Part shown: positions 7,094-17,065 of the stretch, in pieces
Numbering within the stretch: the stretch's first letter is position 1
Layout of the letters: each line of letters starts with the position of its first letter
Source: Streptomyces sp. CGMCC 4.7035
GTDB lineage: Bacteria; Actinomycetota; Actinomycetes; Streptomycetales; Streptomycetaceae
Direction: 5' to 3'
Length of the DNA stretch: 64,000 nt
Assembly: GCF_031583065.1 (NCBI RefSeq)
Contig: NZ_CP134053.1
Coordinates: forward strand, 7,915,001-7,979,000
Program-made: the position numbers and the translations under genes
The notes under the pieces: model-generated
Seen by the model: the letters and a program-made list of their open reading frames with translations, nothing else
What the model was told of the DNA's origin: nothing
The model's database searches: none

Positions 7094-9103
7094 TCAGCCT
7101 CGCCGCGGCTCGCGGACCACCGCGACCTCTCCCGGTCCCACCGTCACCACGCCCGGCGCCGGCTTGCCCGTGAGGAGTTCCACGGCGTCCTGCGCGACGG
7201 TCACCTCCGCGCCCCGGCCCGCGTGGTCGATCACGAACAGGTAGTCCGCGGACGGCGACCGACGCCGGATCACCTCCACGCCTTCCGGTGCCGTGGCGGC
7301 CGACTCCACGCCCGCCTCCGTACGGATGCGGGTCAGCAGGGACGCGAGGGTGGCCGGGTCCGGCTGCGTGGCCAGGTACCAGGCCGTGCCCTCGCCGTGC
7401 GCGTGGCGCGTCACGGCGGGGACGTCCGTCAGCGGGCCGTCGGTGTACGACGTCACCGCCTCCGCACCCTCCAGGCGCAGACGTTCCGACCACAGCGCCC
7501 CGGTGCCGCCCCCGCTCAGGGACACCTGCTCACCCGGCAGCAGCGGGAAGAGCTCGTCCGACCTGACGCCCAGCGCCTCGCGGAAGGCTCCGGGGTAGCC
7601 GCCCAGCCGTGCATGGGCGTTCTCGTCGACCGCCCCGCTGTGGAAGCCGACCGCCAGCGTGCCGCCGCGCTCCGCGAAGCCGGTGAGGTTCGCGGCGCCC
7701 GCGTCGTCGACCAGGTACAGGCTGGGCGCGAGGACCAGCCGGTACGCCGACAGGTCCGCGTCCGGGCGTACGAAGTCCACGGCGACGCCCTCGCGCCACA
7801 GCGGCTCGTACCAGGCGCGGACCAGGTCCTGGAAGCGGAGCTCGGCGCTCGGCTGGGAGGGGAGCTCCATGGCCCAGCGGGAGTTCCAGTCCCAGACGAT
7901 GGCCACCTCGGCGGTGCCGGTGCTGCCGCGCACCTCCGCGAGCGCCTTCAGGTCCGCGCCCAGGCGCACCACGTCCCGCCAGATCTGGCTGTCCGTGCCC
8001 GCGTGCGGAACCATCGCCGAGTGCCACTGTTCGGCGCCCGCCTTCGACTGCCGCCACTGGAAGTACGCGATGCCGTCCGCGCCGTGCGCCACATGCGCGA
8101 GGGCGTTGCGGCGCAGCTCACCCGGGCGCTTGGCACGATTGACGTGCTGCCAGTTCACGGCGCCCGTGGAGTGCTCCATCAGCAGCCAGGGGCCGCCCGC
8201 GAGCGAGCGCACCAGGTCGCCGCTGAGCGCGACGTCGATCTCCGACTCGGGGTCGGCGGACTGGAGGTAGTGGTCGTTCGAGACGATGTCCAGCTCAGGG
8301 GCCCAGCGCCAGTAGTCCAGCGCGTCGAAGTTGTACATCACCATGAAGTTGGTGGTGGCGGGGATCGACGGGGCCGCCGCGAGCAGGACCTCACGCTCCG
8401 CCTTGTACAGCGACAGCAGCTCGTCCGAGCAGAACCGGCGCCAGTCCAGCTGGTGCGTCGGGTTGGGGACGGCGCCCGTCGGCCGCGGGGGCAGGATCTC
8501 GTCCCAGTCGTAGTACCACTGGCTCCAGAAGGTGGTGCCCCAGGCGTGGTTCAGCGCGGCCAGGTCGCCGTATTTCTCCCGCAGCCAGCGGCGGAAGGAG
8601 GCCGCGCTCGTGTCGCAGTAGCACTCGGCGTTGTGGCAGGCGTACTCGTTGTGGACGTGCCACATCGCGAGTGCCGGGTGGTCCGCGTACCGCTCGGCCA
8701 GCGCGCCCGCGATGCGCAGGGCGGCCTCGCGGTAGGCGGGGCTGCTCGGGCAGAAGGTCTGACGGCTGCCGTACGAGAGGGTGCGGCCGTCGCGGTCCAC
8801 CGGCAGGGCCTCCGGGTGGGCCCGGAAGAACCAGGCCGGCGGGGCCGCCGTGGGGGTCGCGAGGTCGGCGGCGATGCCGTTCTCGTGCAGCAGTTCGAGG
8901 ATCCGGTCCATGCGCGAGAAGTCGTACTCGCCCTCGGACGGCTCCAGCAGCGCCCACGAGAAGATGCCGACGCTGACCATGTTCACGCCGGCCTCGCGCA
9001 TCAGGCGCATGTCCTCGGCCCAGACCTCCTCGGGCCACTGCTCGGGGTTGTAGTCACCCCCGTAGGCGATGCCGGGGACGGACAGGGTGCGTTCGGCGGT
9101 CAT
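7094..9103 (-). CDS. GH42 beta-galactosidase
   Basis: A 669-residue cytoplasmic glycoside hydrolase family 42 enzyme that releases terminal beta-galactose. Acid/base E153 sits in the HVHNEYACHN segment and nucleophile E310 in WLLMEHSTG. Cysteines at 118, 156, 161 and 163 match the zinc cluster of family members. There is no signal peptide, so the substrate must be imported, fitting the transporter upstream. The ATG at 9103 overlaps the alpha-galactosidase stop (ATGA); long in-frame upstream extensions run through that gene and are ignored. Confidence 0.93.
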   Translation of the reverse strand: MTAERTLSVPGIAYGGDYNPEQWPEEVWAEDMRLMREAGVNMVSVGIFSWALLEPSEGEYDFSRMDRILELLHENGIAADLATPTAAPPAWFFRAHPEALPVDRDGRTLSYGSRQTFCPSSPAYREAALRIAGALAERYADHPALAMWHVHNEYACHNAECYCDTSAASFRRWLREKYGDLAALNHAWGTTFWSQWYYDWDEILPPRPTGAVPNPTHQLDWRRFCSDELLSLYKAEREVLLAAAPSIPATTNFMVMYNFDALDYWRWAPELDIVSNDHYLQSADPESEIDVALSGDLVRSLAGGPWLLMEHSTGAVNWQHVNRAKRPGELRRNALAHVAHGADGIAYFQWRQSKAGAEQWHSAMVPHAGTDSQIWRDVVRLGADLKALAEVRGSTGTAEVAIVWDWNSRWAMELPSQPSAELRFQDLVRAWYEPLWREGVAVDFVRPDADLSAYRLVLAPSLYLVDDAGAANLTGFAERGGTLAVGFHSGAVDENAHARLGGYPGAFREALGVRSDELFPLLPGEQVSLSGGGTGALWSERLRLEGAEAVTSYTDGPLTDVPAVTRHAHGEGTAWYLATQPDPATLASLLTRIRTEAGVESAATAPEGVEVIRRRSPSADYLFVIDHAGRGAEVTVAQDAVELLTGKPAPGVVTVGPGEVAVVREPRRG

Positions 9104-10419
9104 GCGGCGGCTCCGGAGGACAGCAGGCGGCGGGTCGTGGCGACGCCCCACGCGTCGAGGGACAGCAGTCGGTCGCTGGAGGCCATCAGGCCGCCGGTCG
9201 CCTCCACGTGGGCGGCCCAGCGTTCGCGGGTCTCCACCGCGGGGCGGGCCATCAGGCAGTCGGGGTCGTTGACCCAGAAGCGGCCGTGCTGCCATTGGCG
9301 GCCGACCCCGGTGAACTCGGCGGGGTCCTGGCCGGGCTGGCTGTAGTCGTCCGCCTCGGGACGGCGGTGCGGGGCCGTGTCGGGGCTGACGCGCATCGCG
9401 TCGAACAGGCCGATGGAGGGCAGGATCGGCGCGCCGCAGCCCAGCAGGTAGGCGTCCGGGCCGATGGCGTCGCGGATGAGGGCGATGCCCGCGCGGTACG
9501 CCGTGAGGGCGTCGACACCCTCGTCGTGCCGTACGCCGTCCAGGGCGCCCGCGTAGAGGAAGTCGACCTTGAAGTAGTCGTAGCCCTCGGCGCGGAGCGT
9601 GGTGAAGACGTGCGTCAGGTACGCCGCCGCGTCCGGGTGCGTGGTGTCCAGGACGTACAGGTCGTGGCCCCAGTTGCGGCCCGCGTGCAGCGGCGCGCCC
9701 TCGGTGTCCCGGACGAGCCACTCGGGGTGGGAGGTGGCCAGCTCGCTGTCCGGGGCGACCAGGAACGGCGCCGTCCAGATGCCCGCCCGGCGGCCGCGGG
9801 CGCGGATCGCGTCGGCGATGTCGGCGCGGGAGCGGAAACGGCCGGAGAGGGTGAGCCAGTCGCCGAGGGCGCTCTGGTAGCCGTCGTCGATCTGGACGAC
9901 GTCGATGGGCAGGTCGAGGGTGTCCATCGCACGGAGGTTCTCGTGGATGTCGTCCTCGGTGACCTTGGTGAAGTACTCGTACCAGGAGCACCAGACGGTG
10001 GGCGCGGGGCGCGGGGGCGTCACGCCCAGGCCGTCGGCCCACTGGGCGAGGACGGACTGGATGTCCGCGCCCGTCAGCTCCTTGACCGGGCCGTCGGCAC
10101 TCACCTCGGCCTGCCCGTCCCGTACCTCCAGCCGGATGGAGGGGACGGCGTGGTACGGGTCCGTCGCCGCCCACAGCCGCACGGGCGACCCGTCACCGGG
10201 GTCGAGCGCCAGCAGCCCCTCGCCCTGGAAGGTCCCGGCGGGGACGGTGCGGCCGGGGCGGTAGCAGACGGTGGCCCAGTTGTCGTTCGTCGGGCGGTAG
10301 GGGGTGTCGCCGAGGGCGTAGGCGCCGCTGGGGCTCCAGGACTGCCAGCCCTCCTCGTGGACGCGCGCGGTGCGCACGTCCACGGGCACGGAGGCGACCG
10401 GCGTGAAGGGGTCGAGCAC
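9100..10419 (-). CDS. GH36-type alpha-galactosidase
   Basis: A 439-residue cytoplasmic alpha-galactosidase of the melibiase group, smaller than classical GH36 enzymes of about 700 residues. From the chosen GTG, nucleophile D286 lies in YFKVDFLYAG and the acid/base D347 in AMRVSPDT. The motif VQIDDGYQSALGDW shapes the -1 subsite. The GTG at 10419 is chosen because GAAAGAG precedes it by 7 nt; a TTG at 10437 is the alternative. It follows the permease by 27 bp and overlaps the GH42 gene by 4 bp. Together the two enzymes would cut both alpha- and beta-galactosides. Confidence 0.9.
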   Translation of the reverse strand: MLDPFTPVASVPVDVRTARVHEEGWQSWSPSGAYALGDTPYRPTNDNWATVCYRPGRTVPAGTFQGEGLLALDPGDGSPVRLWAATDPYHAVPSIRLEVRDGQAEVSADGPVKELTGADIQSVLAQWADGLGVTPPRPAPTVWCSWYEYFTKVTEDDIHENLRAMDTLDLPIDVVQIDDGYQSALGDWLTLSGRFRSRADIADAIRARGRRAGIWTAPFLVAPDSELATSHPEWLVRDTEGAPLHAGRNWGHDLYVLDTTHPDAAAYLTHVFTTLRAEGYDYFKVDFLYAGALDGVRHDEGVDALTAYRAGIALIRDAIGPDAYLLGCGAPILPSIGLFDAMRVSPDTAPHRRPEADDYSQPGQDPAEFTGVGRQWQHGRFWVNDPDCLMARPAVETRERWAAHVEATGGLMASSDRLLSLDAWGVATTRRLLSSGAAA

Positions 10420-10446
10420 GGTGGTTCTCTTTCGCAAAAGTGCGGG

Positions 10447-11340
10447 TCAGCCCTTGTTGGCGCCCAGGGTGAGGCCGCTGACGAACTGGCGCTGGAGCAC
10501 GAAGTACACGATCAGGGTGGGGATCGCGGTGAGCAAGGCGCCGGCGGCCACCAGGTTGGGGTCGGTGAAGTACTGCCCGGAGAGGTTGTTCAGGGCCGAG
10601 GTGATCGGCATGTTCTCGCCGGTGGAGATCAGCACGATGGCCCAGAAGAAGTCGTTGTAGATCCAGATGGACAGCAACGTCGCCAGGGCGGCCATCGCGG
10701 GCTTGCACAGCGGCAGCACGATCTGCCAGTACAGGCGCCAGACGGAGGCGCCGTCGACAAGGGCGGCCTCGGTCAGCTCGTGCGGCAGCGAGCGCATGTA
10801 GTTGCTCAGCACGAAGGCGCAGAAGCCGGACTGGAACGCCACGTGGATGAGCACCAGGCCCAGTGCGGAGTCGTACAGCTTGCCGCTGACGGTGATGCCC
10901 GGCAGGTCGATCAGCAGGTACATCCGGTACAGCGGGGTGATGATGACCTGCTGCGGCAGCAGGTTGCCGGCCGTGAAGACCAGCAGCAGGAACACGTTGA
11001 GCCGGAAGTCGAAGCGGCTGACGTAGAACGCGACCATCGACGACAGCAACAGCGTCAGCAGTACCGCCGGCACCGCGATCAGCAGCGTGTTGCCGAAGTA
11101 GTGCATCATGTCGGACTGCTTGAACGCGTTGGTGAAGTTGTCGAAGCTCAGCTTGTCCGGCCAGGAGACATAGCCCTTGTTGCTGGTCTCGGAGTACGGC
11201 CGCAGTGCCGCGAACACCGCCCACAGCAGCGGGCCGAGCCAGGCCAGCGAGGTGACGACGAGGAACACGTGCAGCAGGACCCTGGCCGGACGGAGGGGGG
11301 TGCGCTGCTTGGCGCCGAGCGCGACGGTGGGGGTGCTCAT
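10447..11340 (-). CDS. Carbohydrate ABC transporter permease (MalG-like)
   Basis: A 297-residue inner-membrane subunit of a CUT1 sugar importer with six predicted helices. The EAA loop that docks the ATPase reads EAALVDGASVWRLYWQIVLP. It overlaps the upstream permease by ATGA, so the two should be made in equal amounts. It is the second permease of the galactoside system. No ATPase gene is nearby; Streptomyces CUT1 importers normally share MsiK. Confidence 0.93.
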   Translation of the reverse strand: MSTPTVALGAKQRTPLRPARVLLHVFLVVTSLAWLGPLLWAVFAALRPYSETSNKGYVSWPDKLSFDNFTNAFKQSDMMHYFGNTLLIAVPAVLLTLLLSSMVAFYVSRFDFRLNVFLLLVFTAGNLLPQQVIITPLYRMYLLIDLPGITVSGKLYDSALGLVLIHVAFQSGFCAFVLSNYMRSLPHELTEAALVDGASVWRLYWQIVLPLCKPAMAALATLLSIWIYNDFFWAIVLISTGENMPITSALNNLSGQYFTDPNLVAAGALLTAIPTLIVYFVLQRQFVSGLTLGANKG

Positions 11341-12317
11341 GCGCGCCGCTCCTTCCGGAAGGTCGCGATCAGGTACGGGATGATCACGGCGAGCGAGATG
11401 ACCAGCAGGACGACGGCGATCGCGGAGCCGTATCCGATGCGGCTGGACTCGCCGATGATGTTGTTGGTGATCAGGATCGACAGCAGCTCGGTGCCCTGGG
11501 CGCCCTTGTTGAAGACGAACACCAGGTCGAAGGCGCGCAGGGCCTCGATGATGGTGACGACCAGGACGACGGTGTTGGTGGGCCGCAGCGTCGGGAAGAT
11601 GACGTTCTTGAACGTCTGCCACTCGTTGGCGCCGTCCAGGGACGAGGCCTCCCGCAGCGACGGGTCGACACCCTTCAGACCGGCCAGGTAGAGGATCATC
11701 ATGTAGCCGGTGTGCCGCCAGGACGCGGCCACCAGGATGGCCCACAGGTTCAGGTGCGGGTCGCCGATCCAGTCGATGTAGTGGCCGGGCTTGTTGGCCC
11801 CGATGAGGCTGTTGATCAGACCGGTGTCGGGGTTGTAGATGAGCTGCCAGACGAATCCGGTGACCGCCAGCGACATCACGACCGGCAGGAAGAACGCGGT
11901 CTGGTAGACGCGGCTGAAGCGGATCTTCTTGTCCAGCTGCACGGCCAGGAAGAGCCCGAGCGGGGTCGGGATCAGGATGAGCACGACGAACCAGATGATG
12001 TTGTGCTCGACGGCCGGCCAGAACTGCGGGTTGTCGGTGAACAGCTGCTTGAAGTTGTCCAGCCCCACCCACTTGATGGAGTCGAAGCCGATGCCGTCCC
12101 AGGTGGTGAAGGCGAGGGCGATCGACGCGAGGGCGGTGACCCAGACGAGGGCGACGTGCAGGACCGTGGGCACGCCGGCCATCAGGCCGAGCGTGATCCG
12201 GTCACGGCGGGTGAGCAGGCGCCGGTGGCCCTGCGCGACCCGCTTCTTCTCAGGCGCGCGCCCCGGAGGCGGCACGGCGGCCGCCTCCGGGGTCTTCGTG
12301 GTGATGTCGGAGCTCAT
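11337..12317 (-). CDS. Carbohydrate ABC transporter permease (MalF-like)
   Basis: A 326-residue CUT1 permease with a basic, proline-rich cytoplasmic N-terminus followed by six helices. The EAA-type loop reads LREASSLDGANEWQTFKNVI. Its ATG at 12317 overlaps the stop of the binding-protein gene by 4 bp, and its own stop overlaps the next permease. It pairs with the MalG-like subunit to import the oligosaccharide captured by the lipoprotein upstream. Confidence 0.93.
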   Translation of the reverse strand: MSSDITTKTPEAAAVPPPGRAPEKKRVAQGHRRLLTRRDRITLGLMAGVPTVLHVALVWVTALASIALAFTTWDGIGFDSIKWVGLDNFKQLFTDNPQFWPAVEHNIIWFVVLILIPTPLGLFLAVQLDKKIRFSRVYQTAFFLPVVMSLAVTGFVWQLIYNPDTGLINSLIGANKPGHYIDWIGDPHLNLWAILVAASWRHTGYMMILYLAGLKGVDPSLREASSLDGANEWQTFKNVIFPTLRPTNTVVLVVTIIEALRAFDLVFVFNKGAQGTELLSILITNNIIGESSRIGYGSAIAVVLLVISLAVIIPYLIATFRKERRA

Positions 12318-13627
12318 GAGGAGGCGAAGATCGTCTTCTTCTGGCGCTCGATGTTCGACAGCAGGCTGTCGACGCCCTTGGGGTTCTGGAGGAACTTCTG
12401 CAGGGCGGGCTGCATCACCGTGGAGGTGAAGTCCGGCCGGCTGTCGCGGTCCATGAACTGGGTGAGGCTCTTGGCGCCGCTGATCATCTCGTACGCCTTC
12501 TTCTGCAGCGGGGTGTACGAGGAGGTGTCGGCCTTGCTGGAGGCGGCCACGACGCTGGAGTCGGCCTTGAGGTAGATCGACTCGGCCTCCGGGGTGCCCA
12601 GGAACTCCAGGAGCTTGGTGACGCCGTCCTTGTTCTTCGGGGCCTTGCTGACCATGAAGCCGTCGGTGGGCGCCTCGACGGTGTCCTGGCCGAACGCGGA
12701 GTTGATCTCCGGGAAGGCGAAGAAGTCGAGGTCGTCCAGGTCGGCCTTGTTGGTGAACTGCTGGGCCACGAAGGAGCCCAGGAGGTACATGCCGGCCTTC
12801 TTCGACACCAGGGTCTGCGCGGCGTCCTGCCAGGTGCGGCCCATGAAGCCGTCCTGGTGGTACGGGAGGAGCTCGGCCCAGTGGTCGAAGGTCGCCTTCA
12901 CCTTGGCGTCGGTCCAGGACGCCTTGCCCGCCATCAGCTCGACGTGGAAGTCGTAGCCGTTGAGACGGAAGTTGATCTGGTCGAACGTGCCCATCGCCGG
13001 CCAGGCGTCCTTGTCGCCGAACGCGATCGGGACGAGACCGTCCTTCTTCATCTGCTTGCACAGGGCGACGAGCTGGTCCCAGGTGGTGGGGACCTGGTAG
13101 CCGTGCTGCTTGAAGACGCTCTTCCGGTAGAACAGCGCCCACGGGTACGTGTACAGCGGCACGAAGTAGTACTTGCCGTCCTCGCCCTTGCTGAGCTTCT
13201 TCATGGCGTCGGGGAAGTTGTCCCCGATCTTCGCCCACACGTCGTCGATCGGCGAGGCGAGCTTCTTGGCCGCGAAGAACTGCATGCGGTAGCCGGCGAA
13301 CCAGTTGAACACGTCGTCCGGCGTGCCCTGGAGGTAGGAGTTGATCTGCTCCTGGAAGGTGTTGTGGTCCTTGGTGTTCACGTCGACCGTGAGGCCGGAC
13401 TTCGTCTTGAAGGCCGCGTAGATCTCGGCGAAGGCCTTCTTCGGCACGGCGTCCGAGGCGTTGGAGCCGAGCGTGACGGTCTTGGCGTCACCGCCGGAAC
13501 CGGAGCTGCCCGCGCAGGCGCTCAGCAGGGGTATGCCCGCGCTCAGCGCTGCCGCGCCGCCTATCCCGCGCAGCAGGGTGCGGCGGCTCGGACCGGGGAC
13601 GGAGAGACCGGACGGGGTGTTGTGCAT
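12314..13627 (-). CDS. Sugar-binding lipoprotein of the galactoside ABC transporter
   Basis: A 437-residue extracellular solute-binding protein, family 1, and first gene of the operon. The N-terminus combines a twin-arginine motif (SRRTLLRGIGG) with a lipobox (LLSAC), so it is probably folded before Tat export and then lipid-anchored at the Cys. An AGGAGC site precedes the ATG at 13627. The downstream alpha- and beta-galactosidases suggest a galactose-containing oligosaccharide as ligand; the exact sugar cannot be read from the sequence. Confidence 0.92.
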   Translation of the reverse strand: MHNTPSGLSVPGPSRRTLLRGIGGAAALSAGIPLLSACAGSSGSGGDAKTVTLGSNASDAVPKKAFAEIYAAFKTKSGLTVDVNTKDHNTFQEQINSYLQGTPDDVFNWFAGYRMQFFAAKKLASPIDDVWAKIGDNFPDAMKKLSKGEDGKYYFVPLYTYPWALFYRKSVFKQHGYQVPTTWDQLVALCKQMKKDGLVPIAFGDKDAWPAMGTFDQINFRLNGYDFHVELMAGKASWTDAKVKATFDHWAELLPYHQDGFMGRTWQDAAQTLVSKKAGMYLLGSFVAQQFTNKADLDDLDFFAFPEINSAFGQDTVEAPTDGFMVSKAPKNKDGVTKLLEFLGTPEAESIYLKADSSVVAASSKADTSSYTPLQKKAYEMISGAKSLTQFMDRDSRPDFTSTVMQPALQKFLQNPKGVDSLLSNIERQKKTIFASS

Positions 13628-14154
13628 GACGGCTCCTGGGGGCAGGGGGCGGTCACGGCTGGCTCTCTGGCGAGAGGGTCAGAATCAACCAGAAACCAAC
13701 TTGACCAAACATCGTGGCCGTCATAAGACTCGCATGTCCGGTCATGCGTCAAGAGCTACCGTCGCCCGTTTTTGAAACGTAATCGACATCGCCTTGATCA
13801 CCATCGCTAACAAACGGACAGCGGACGGAGCACGTCCGCATCGGGACGCGCCCGCGACCAGGACCACTCCAGCGCAGGTCACGCACGTGGGCGCGCGGCC
13901 GGGAGGTGAGTCCGGGAGGGTGAGCCGGGGGTCGGCGACGGCGTGACGCACACGGGGTGATCCCGACGAAAGGTACTACCCCGATGCCCCTCGGGGCACG
14001 TCGTGACGCCCCCGAGGCAACCCCCCAAGCACCCCGGAGCAAACGCTTTCCATCACAGCCGCACAGCCGACTCAACGTCAAACTCCGCCCGTGACCCGCG
14101 ACATCACGGACGAAGGTGCGGATTTCCGCGTCCGGTCAGTTTTTTCCGTTCCGC
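13628..14154. promoter_or_regulatory. 527-bp upstream region of the galactoside operon
   Basis: No gene is seen. It holds CGTTT-TTG-AAACG (13767-13779), a perfect short inverted repeat, and AAACGCTT (14041-14048), which fits the AANCGNTT core of LacI-family operators. Just upstream of the binding-protein gene the minus strand shows three TTGGT/TGGTT repeats (about 13683-13712). No LacI-family gene is in the window, so the regulator must lie elsewhere if these sites are real. Confidence 0.4.
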
Positions 14155-16155
14155 TCAGCCGATTCGCACAGTCTTCGACACTGTGACCTGGTCGAGGTCG
14201 GTCGTACGGACCGTCGCCTTCATCGTCCAGGTGCCCGCCAGCGGGAGGTTCAGCGTGTCCGCGGCCCAGTAGCCACCCCGGTCGGTGACCTTCGCGTCGA
14301 GGGGGCCGATGCCACGTTCCGCGAACGTGAAGGTGAGGCGCAGTTCGGGGACGGTCGCGATACCGCCGTCGGGCCCGAAGATCACGGCCTGGACGCTGTT
14401 CTCGCCCACCCGTCCCGGCGTCAGTTCGATCTGCACCTTGCCGTGTCCGCCGGGCGTGCCCACGTCGAAGGGGATCACCGTGGCGGAGCCGAGGGGCTGC
14501 CCGGCCTCCGCCGTGGCCTCCGCCGCCTCGGTCGCAGCCCGGCCGGGCTGCGCGCCCGTCAGCAGCGTCGTGATCACGAGCACCACGATCCCGATCGTGA
14601 CCTCCGCCAGCACCGAGCGACGCAGGGCCCGCCGAAACGGCGACGGCTCCTCGCCGGCTCCCCGTCCCAGCTCCGCGCGCACGGCTCCCGACTCCAGTTC
14701 CGCGCGCAGGGTCCCCGGGCCCGAAACCCGTACGGACACGGCGTCGCCGACCCTCAGGGCCGCCTCCGTCCGTCCCGTCCCGCCCGCCCGTGCGGACACG
14801 GTGGCGTCCCCGGAGGCTGCCTCCGGCGCCGTCGCCGCCCACACGGACACGGCGCCCTCTCTCAGGGCCGCCTCTGCCCCCACCGTCTCCGCCACCCTCG
14901 GTAGTGCCAGGTGGGTCGTCCAGCGGCGTGAGTACGCCGCCGCCGTCAGCAGGAGCAGGACCGCGACCAGCTTGGCCGTGAGCAGCCTGCCGTACGGCGT
15001 GGAGGTGAGCGCGTCGAGGGAGCCGAGGCCGCGCCAGGACTGGTAGGCACCGGTGGCGACCAGCACGACGACGGCCGTGAAGGCCAGCCGGGAGAAGCGC
15101 GCGACCGTGGGGGCCAAAAGCTCCTCGGGCGTCCGGTACAGCGCCGTGAGGAGGGCCGCCAGGCCGCCCAGCCACACGGCCATCGCCAGCAGGTGCAGCA
15201 CCGCCGAGGTCATCGCCACGGGGACCTGGATTCCGGCGGAGGCGTGCTCGGCCACCGCCCAGGTGAGGGCCAGGGCGAGCGACAGAAGGATCGCGATCGC
15301 GATGCGGGGGCGGCCGACGGCGGCGCGGACGCCGTCACCGGTCCGGTCCTCGCGCCCCGTGGGCGCGAGCCACGCCCGGTCGGCCACCGCCGCCACGACG
15401 AGCACCACCACCCGTGTCAGCAGGGCCAGTCCCGGGCGGCTCGTCGCCGTGTCGCGCACGAGCGCGAGGTCGAAGGCCGTCGTCGGGTCGGTGCCCCGTT
15501 CGTACGGGCCCCGGAGCAGCAGCAGCGCGAGCGTGGACGCCAGCAGCGCCCACCAGCCGCCCACGAGCAGCCCGCGGGCCGCCGCCACACCGGTCACGGT
15601 CGCGAACGCGATGACGCCGAGCAGCAGGGCCAGGCCGCCGTAGGCGACATAGCGGGCGATGTCGTAGAGCGTCGCGGTGGCGGCGTCCTGGGCCTGGTCG
15701 GACGGCAGCACCGCCGTGGTCGCGGACTGCTTGCCGACGGAGAACGTGAGCGCGCCGGACACCGGGTGACTGTCCGCGGAGACCACCCGCCAGGCGACGA
15801 TGTACGTGCCCTGCGCGAGGCCCGCGGGGAGCGTGACCCGTGCCGTGTTCGAACGGCCGTCGGCGTGCTCCTGCCTGCCCGTGTGGACCCGCCGGTTCTC
15901 CGGGTCGAGTACACGGACGGAGTTGTCCAGCAGGCCGACCGACTCGGTGAAGGTGAGCGTGACCGCCTTCGGTGCCGTCTTCAGCACGCTGCCGTCCACC
16001 GGATCGGTGCCCTTCAGCGCGGCGTGCGCGGACGCGGAACCGGCGCCCGCGAGCAGGGCGAAGGGGACGACGAGCAGTACGAACACGAGGGCCCGCAGCC
16101 GCCCCGCGCGCGCTGCCGCCCTCGAAGGTCCCCCACCCACGCGTCCTGCGCCCAC
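14155..16155 (-). CDS. CopC-CopD fusion copper-transport protein with C-terminal beta domain
   Basis: A 666-residue exported/membrane protein. A signal peptide ends at SASAHAALKGT, so after cleavage the mature N-terminal His can serve as the CopC copper ligand. The CopC domain (to about 145) includes SADSHPVSGALTF. About eight to nine helices of a CopD domain follow (VAMTSAVLHLLAMAVWLGGL). A variable linker rich in repeated E/A and a last helix lead to a C-terminal beta domain of the FixH/YtkA kind. The GTG start at 16155 has a GGGAGA site. Likely periplasm-side copper handling or uptake. Confidence 0.88.
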   Translation of the reverse strand: MGAGRVGGGPSRAAARAGRLRALVFVLLVVPFALLAGAGSASAHAALKGTDPVDGSVLKTAPKAVTLTFTESVGLLDNSVRVLDPENRRVHTGRQEHADGRSNTARVTLPAGLAQGTYIVAWRVVSADSHPVSGALTFSVGKQSATTAVLPSDQAQDAATATLYDIARYVAYGGLALLLGVIAFATVTGVAAARGLLVGGWWALLASTLALLLLRGPYERGTDPTTAFDLALVRDTATSRPGLALLTRVVVLVVAAVADRAWLAPTGREDRTGDGVRAAVGRPRIAIAILLSLALALTWAVAEHASAGIQVPVAMTSAVLHLLAMAVWLGGLAALLTALYRTPEELLAPTVARFSRLAFTAVVVLVATGAYQSWRGLGSLDALTSTPYGRLLTAKLVAVLLLLTAAAYSRRWTTHLALPRVAETVGAEAALREGAVSVWAATAPEAASGDATVSARAGGTGRTEAALRVGDAVSVRVSGPGTLRAELESGAVRAELGRGAGEEPSPFRRALRRSVLAEVTIGIVVLVITTLLTGAQPGRAATEAAEATAEAGQPLGSATVIPFDVGTPGGHGKVQIELTPGRVGENSVQAVIFGPDGGIATVPELRLTFTFAERGIGPLDAKVTDRGGYWAADTLNLPLAGTWTMKATVRTTDLDQVTVSKTVRIG

Positions 16156-16300
16156 GTCATGTCTCCCGTATCCGCCGGTCCCGGGTCTCGGTTACGTACG
16201 GACGCGGCGTCCCCTCTGCTCAGTTTTGAATCGTTCGCCGGAGGCGGCGGCATCACCGGCCGCCCGTACGAGAGTCACGCCATCATGACCGGCAGCGGCG

Positions 16301-17065
16301 TCACCACGTCGGCCGGGCCGACACCCCGCCGTCCACCACCAGGTCGTGGCCCGTGATCCAGGACGCGAGCGGCGAGGCCAGGAACACGCAGGCGTCGCCG
16401 ACGTCCTCGGGACGGCCCAGACGACCGGTGGGCACCGCACGTTGCCACCGGCTCACCCCGTCCGGCCAGGCCTCCGCCAGGCCCTCGCGTTCGATCAGGC
16501 CGGGCGAGACGCTGTTGACGCGGATGCCGTACGGGCCGTACTCCAGGGCCGCCGACCGGGCGTGCATGACGACGGCGGCCTTGGACGCGCAGTAGTGGGC
16601 GTGCGCCGGGGCGGGGTGCGCGGCCTCGATCGAGGCGATGTGGGTGACCGAGCCGCCGCCCGCCTCGCGCATCACCTCCGCCGCTGCCTGCGTACAGGCG
16701 AACACGCTCGACAGGTTGGCGTCGACCACCGCCCGCCACTCGGCGGCCGTCATCCCGCCCAGTTCCCGCACCGGCTGCACCCCCGCGTTGTTGACCAGCG
16801 CCGTCAGCCGCCCACCGCCCCACTCGGCCGCCTCACCGACCAGGCGCCGGCACTCGTCCTCCGCCGTCAGGTCGGCCCGGAGTACGACGGCCCGCCCGCC
16901 CGTGTCCCGGATGCGCGCGGCCACGTCGTGCGCCGCCGCCACCGACGTACGGCAGTGCACGGCGACCGCCGCACCCTCCTCGGCGAAGCGCAGGGCGATC
17001 CCCCGGCCGATGCCTCCGCCCGCCCCGGTGACGAGGGCCACCTGCCCCGTCAGCAGCCCGCTCAC
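16301..17065 (-). CDS. Short-chain dehydrogenase/reductase
   Basis: A 254-residue classical SDR. The cofactor loop is TGAGGGIGRG, the structural motif NNAG reads LVNNAGVQ, and the catalytic residues are Ser in HIASIEAAH and Tyr-x3-Lys in HYCASKAAV. The GTG start at 17065 overlaps the cupin stop (GTGA), so the two genes are coupled. Arg in the first beta-alpha loop (HCRTS) suggests NADP(H). Substrate unknown. Confidence 0.88.
   Translation of the reverse strand: MSGLLTGQVALVTGAGGGIGRGIALRFAEEGAAVAVHCRTSVAAAHDVAARIRDTGGRAVVLRADLTAEDECRRLVGEAAEWGGGRLTALVNNAGVQPVRELGGMTAAEWRAVVDANLSSVFACTQAAAEVMREAGGGSVTHIASIEAAHPAPAHAHYCASKAAVVMHARSAALEYGPYGIRVNSVSPGLIEREGLAEAWPDGVSRWQRAVPTGRLGRPEDVGDACVFLASPLASWITGHDLVVDGGVSARPTW

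Noticed and set aside
7028..11691. Two very long plus-strand open frames opposite the galactoside operon
   Set aside because: Low-complexity R/G/A/V-rich translations, antisense to five well-recognised genes; typical GC shadow.
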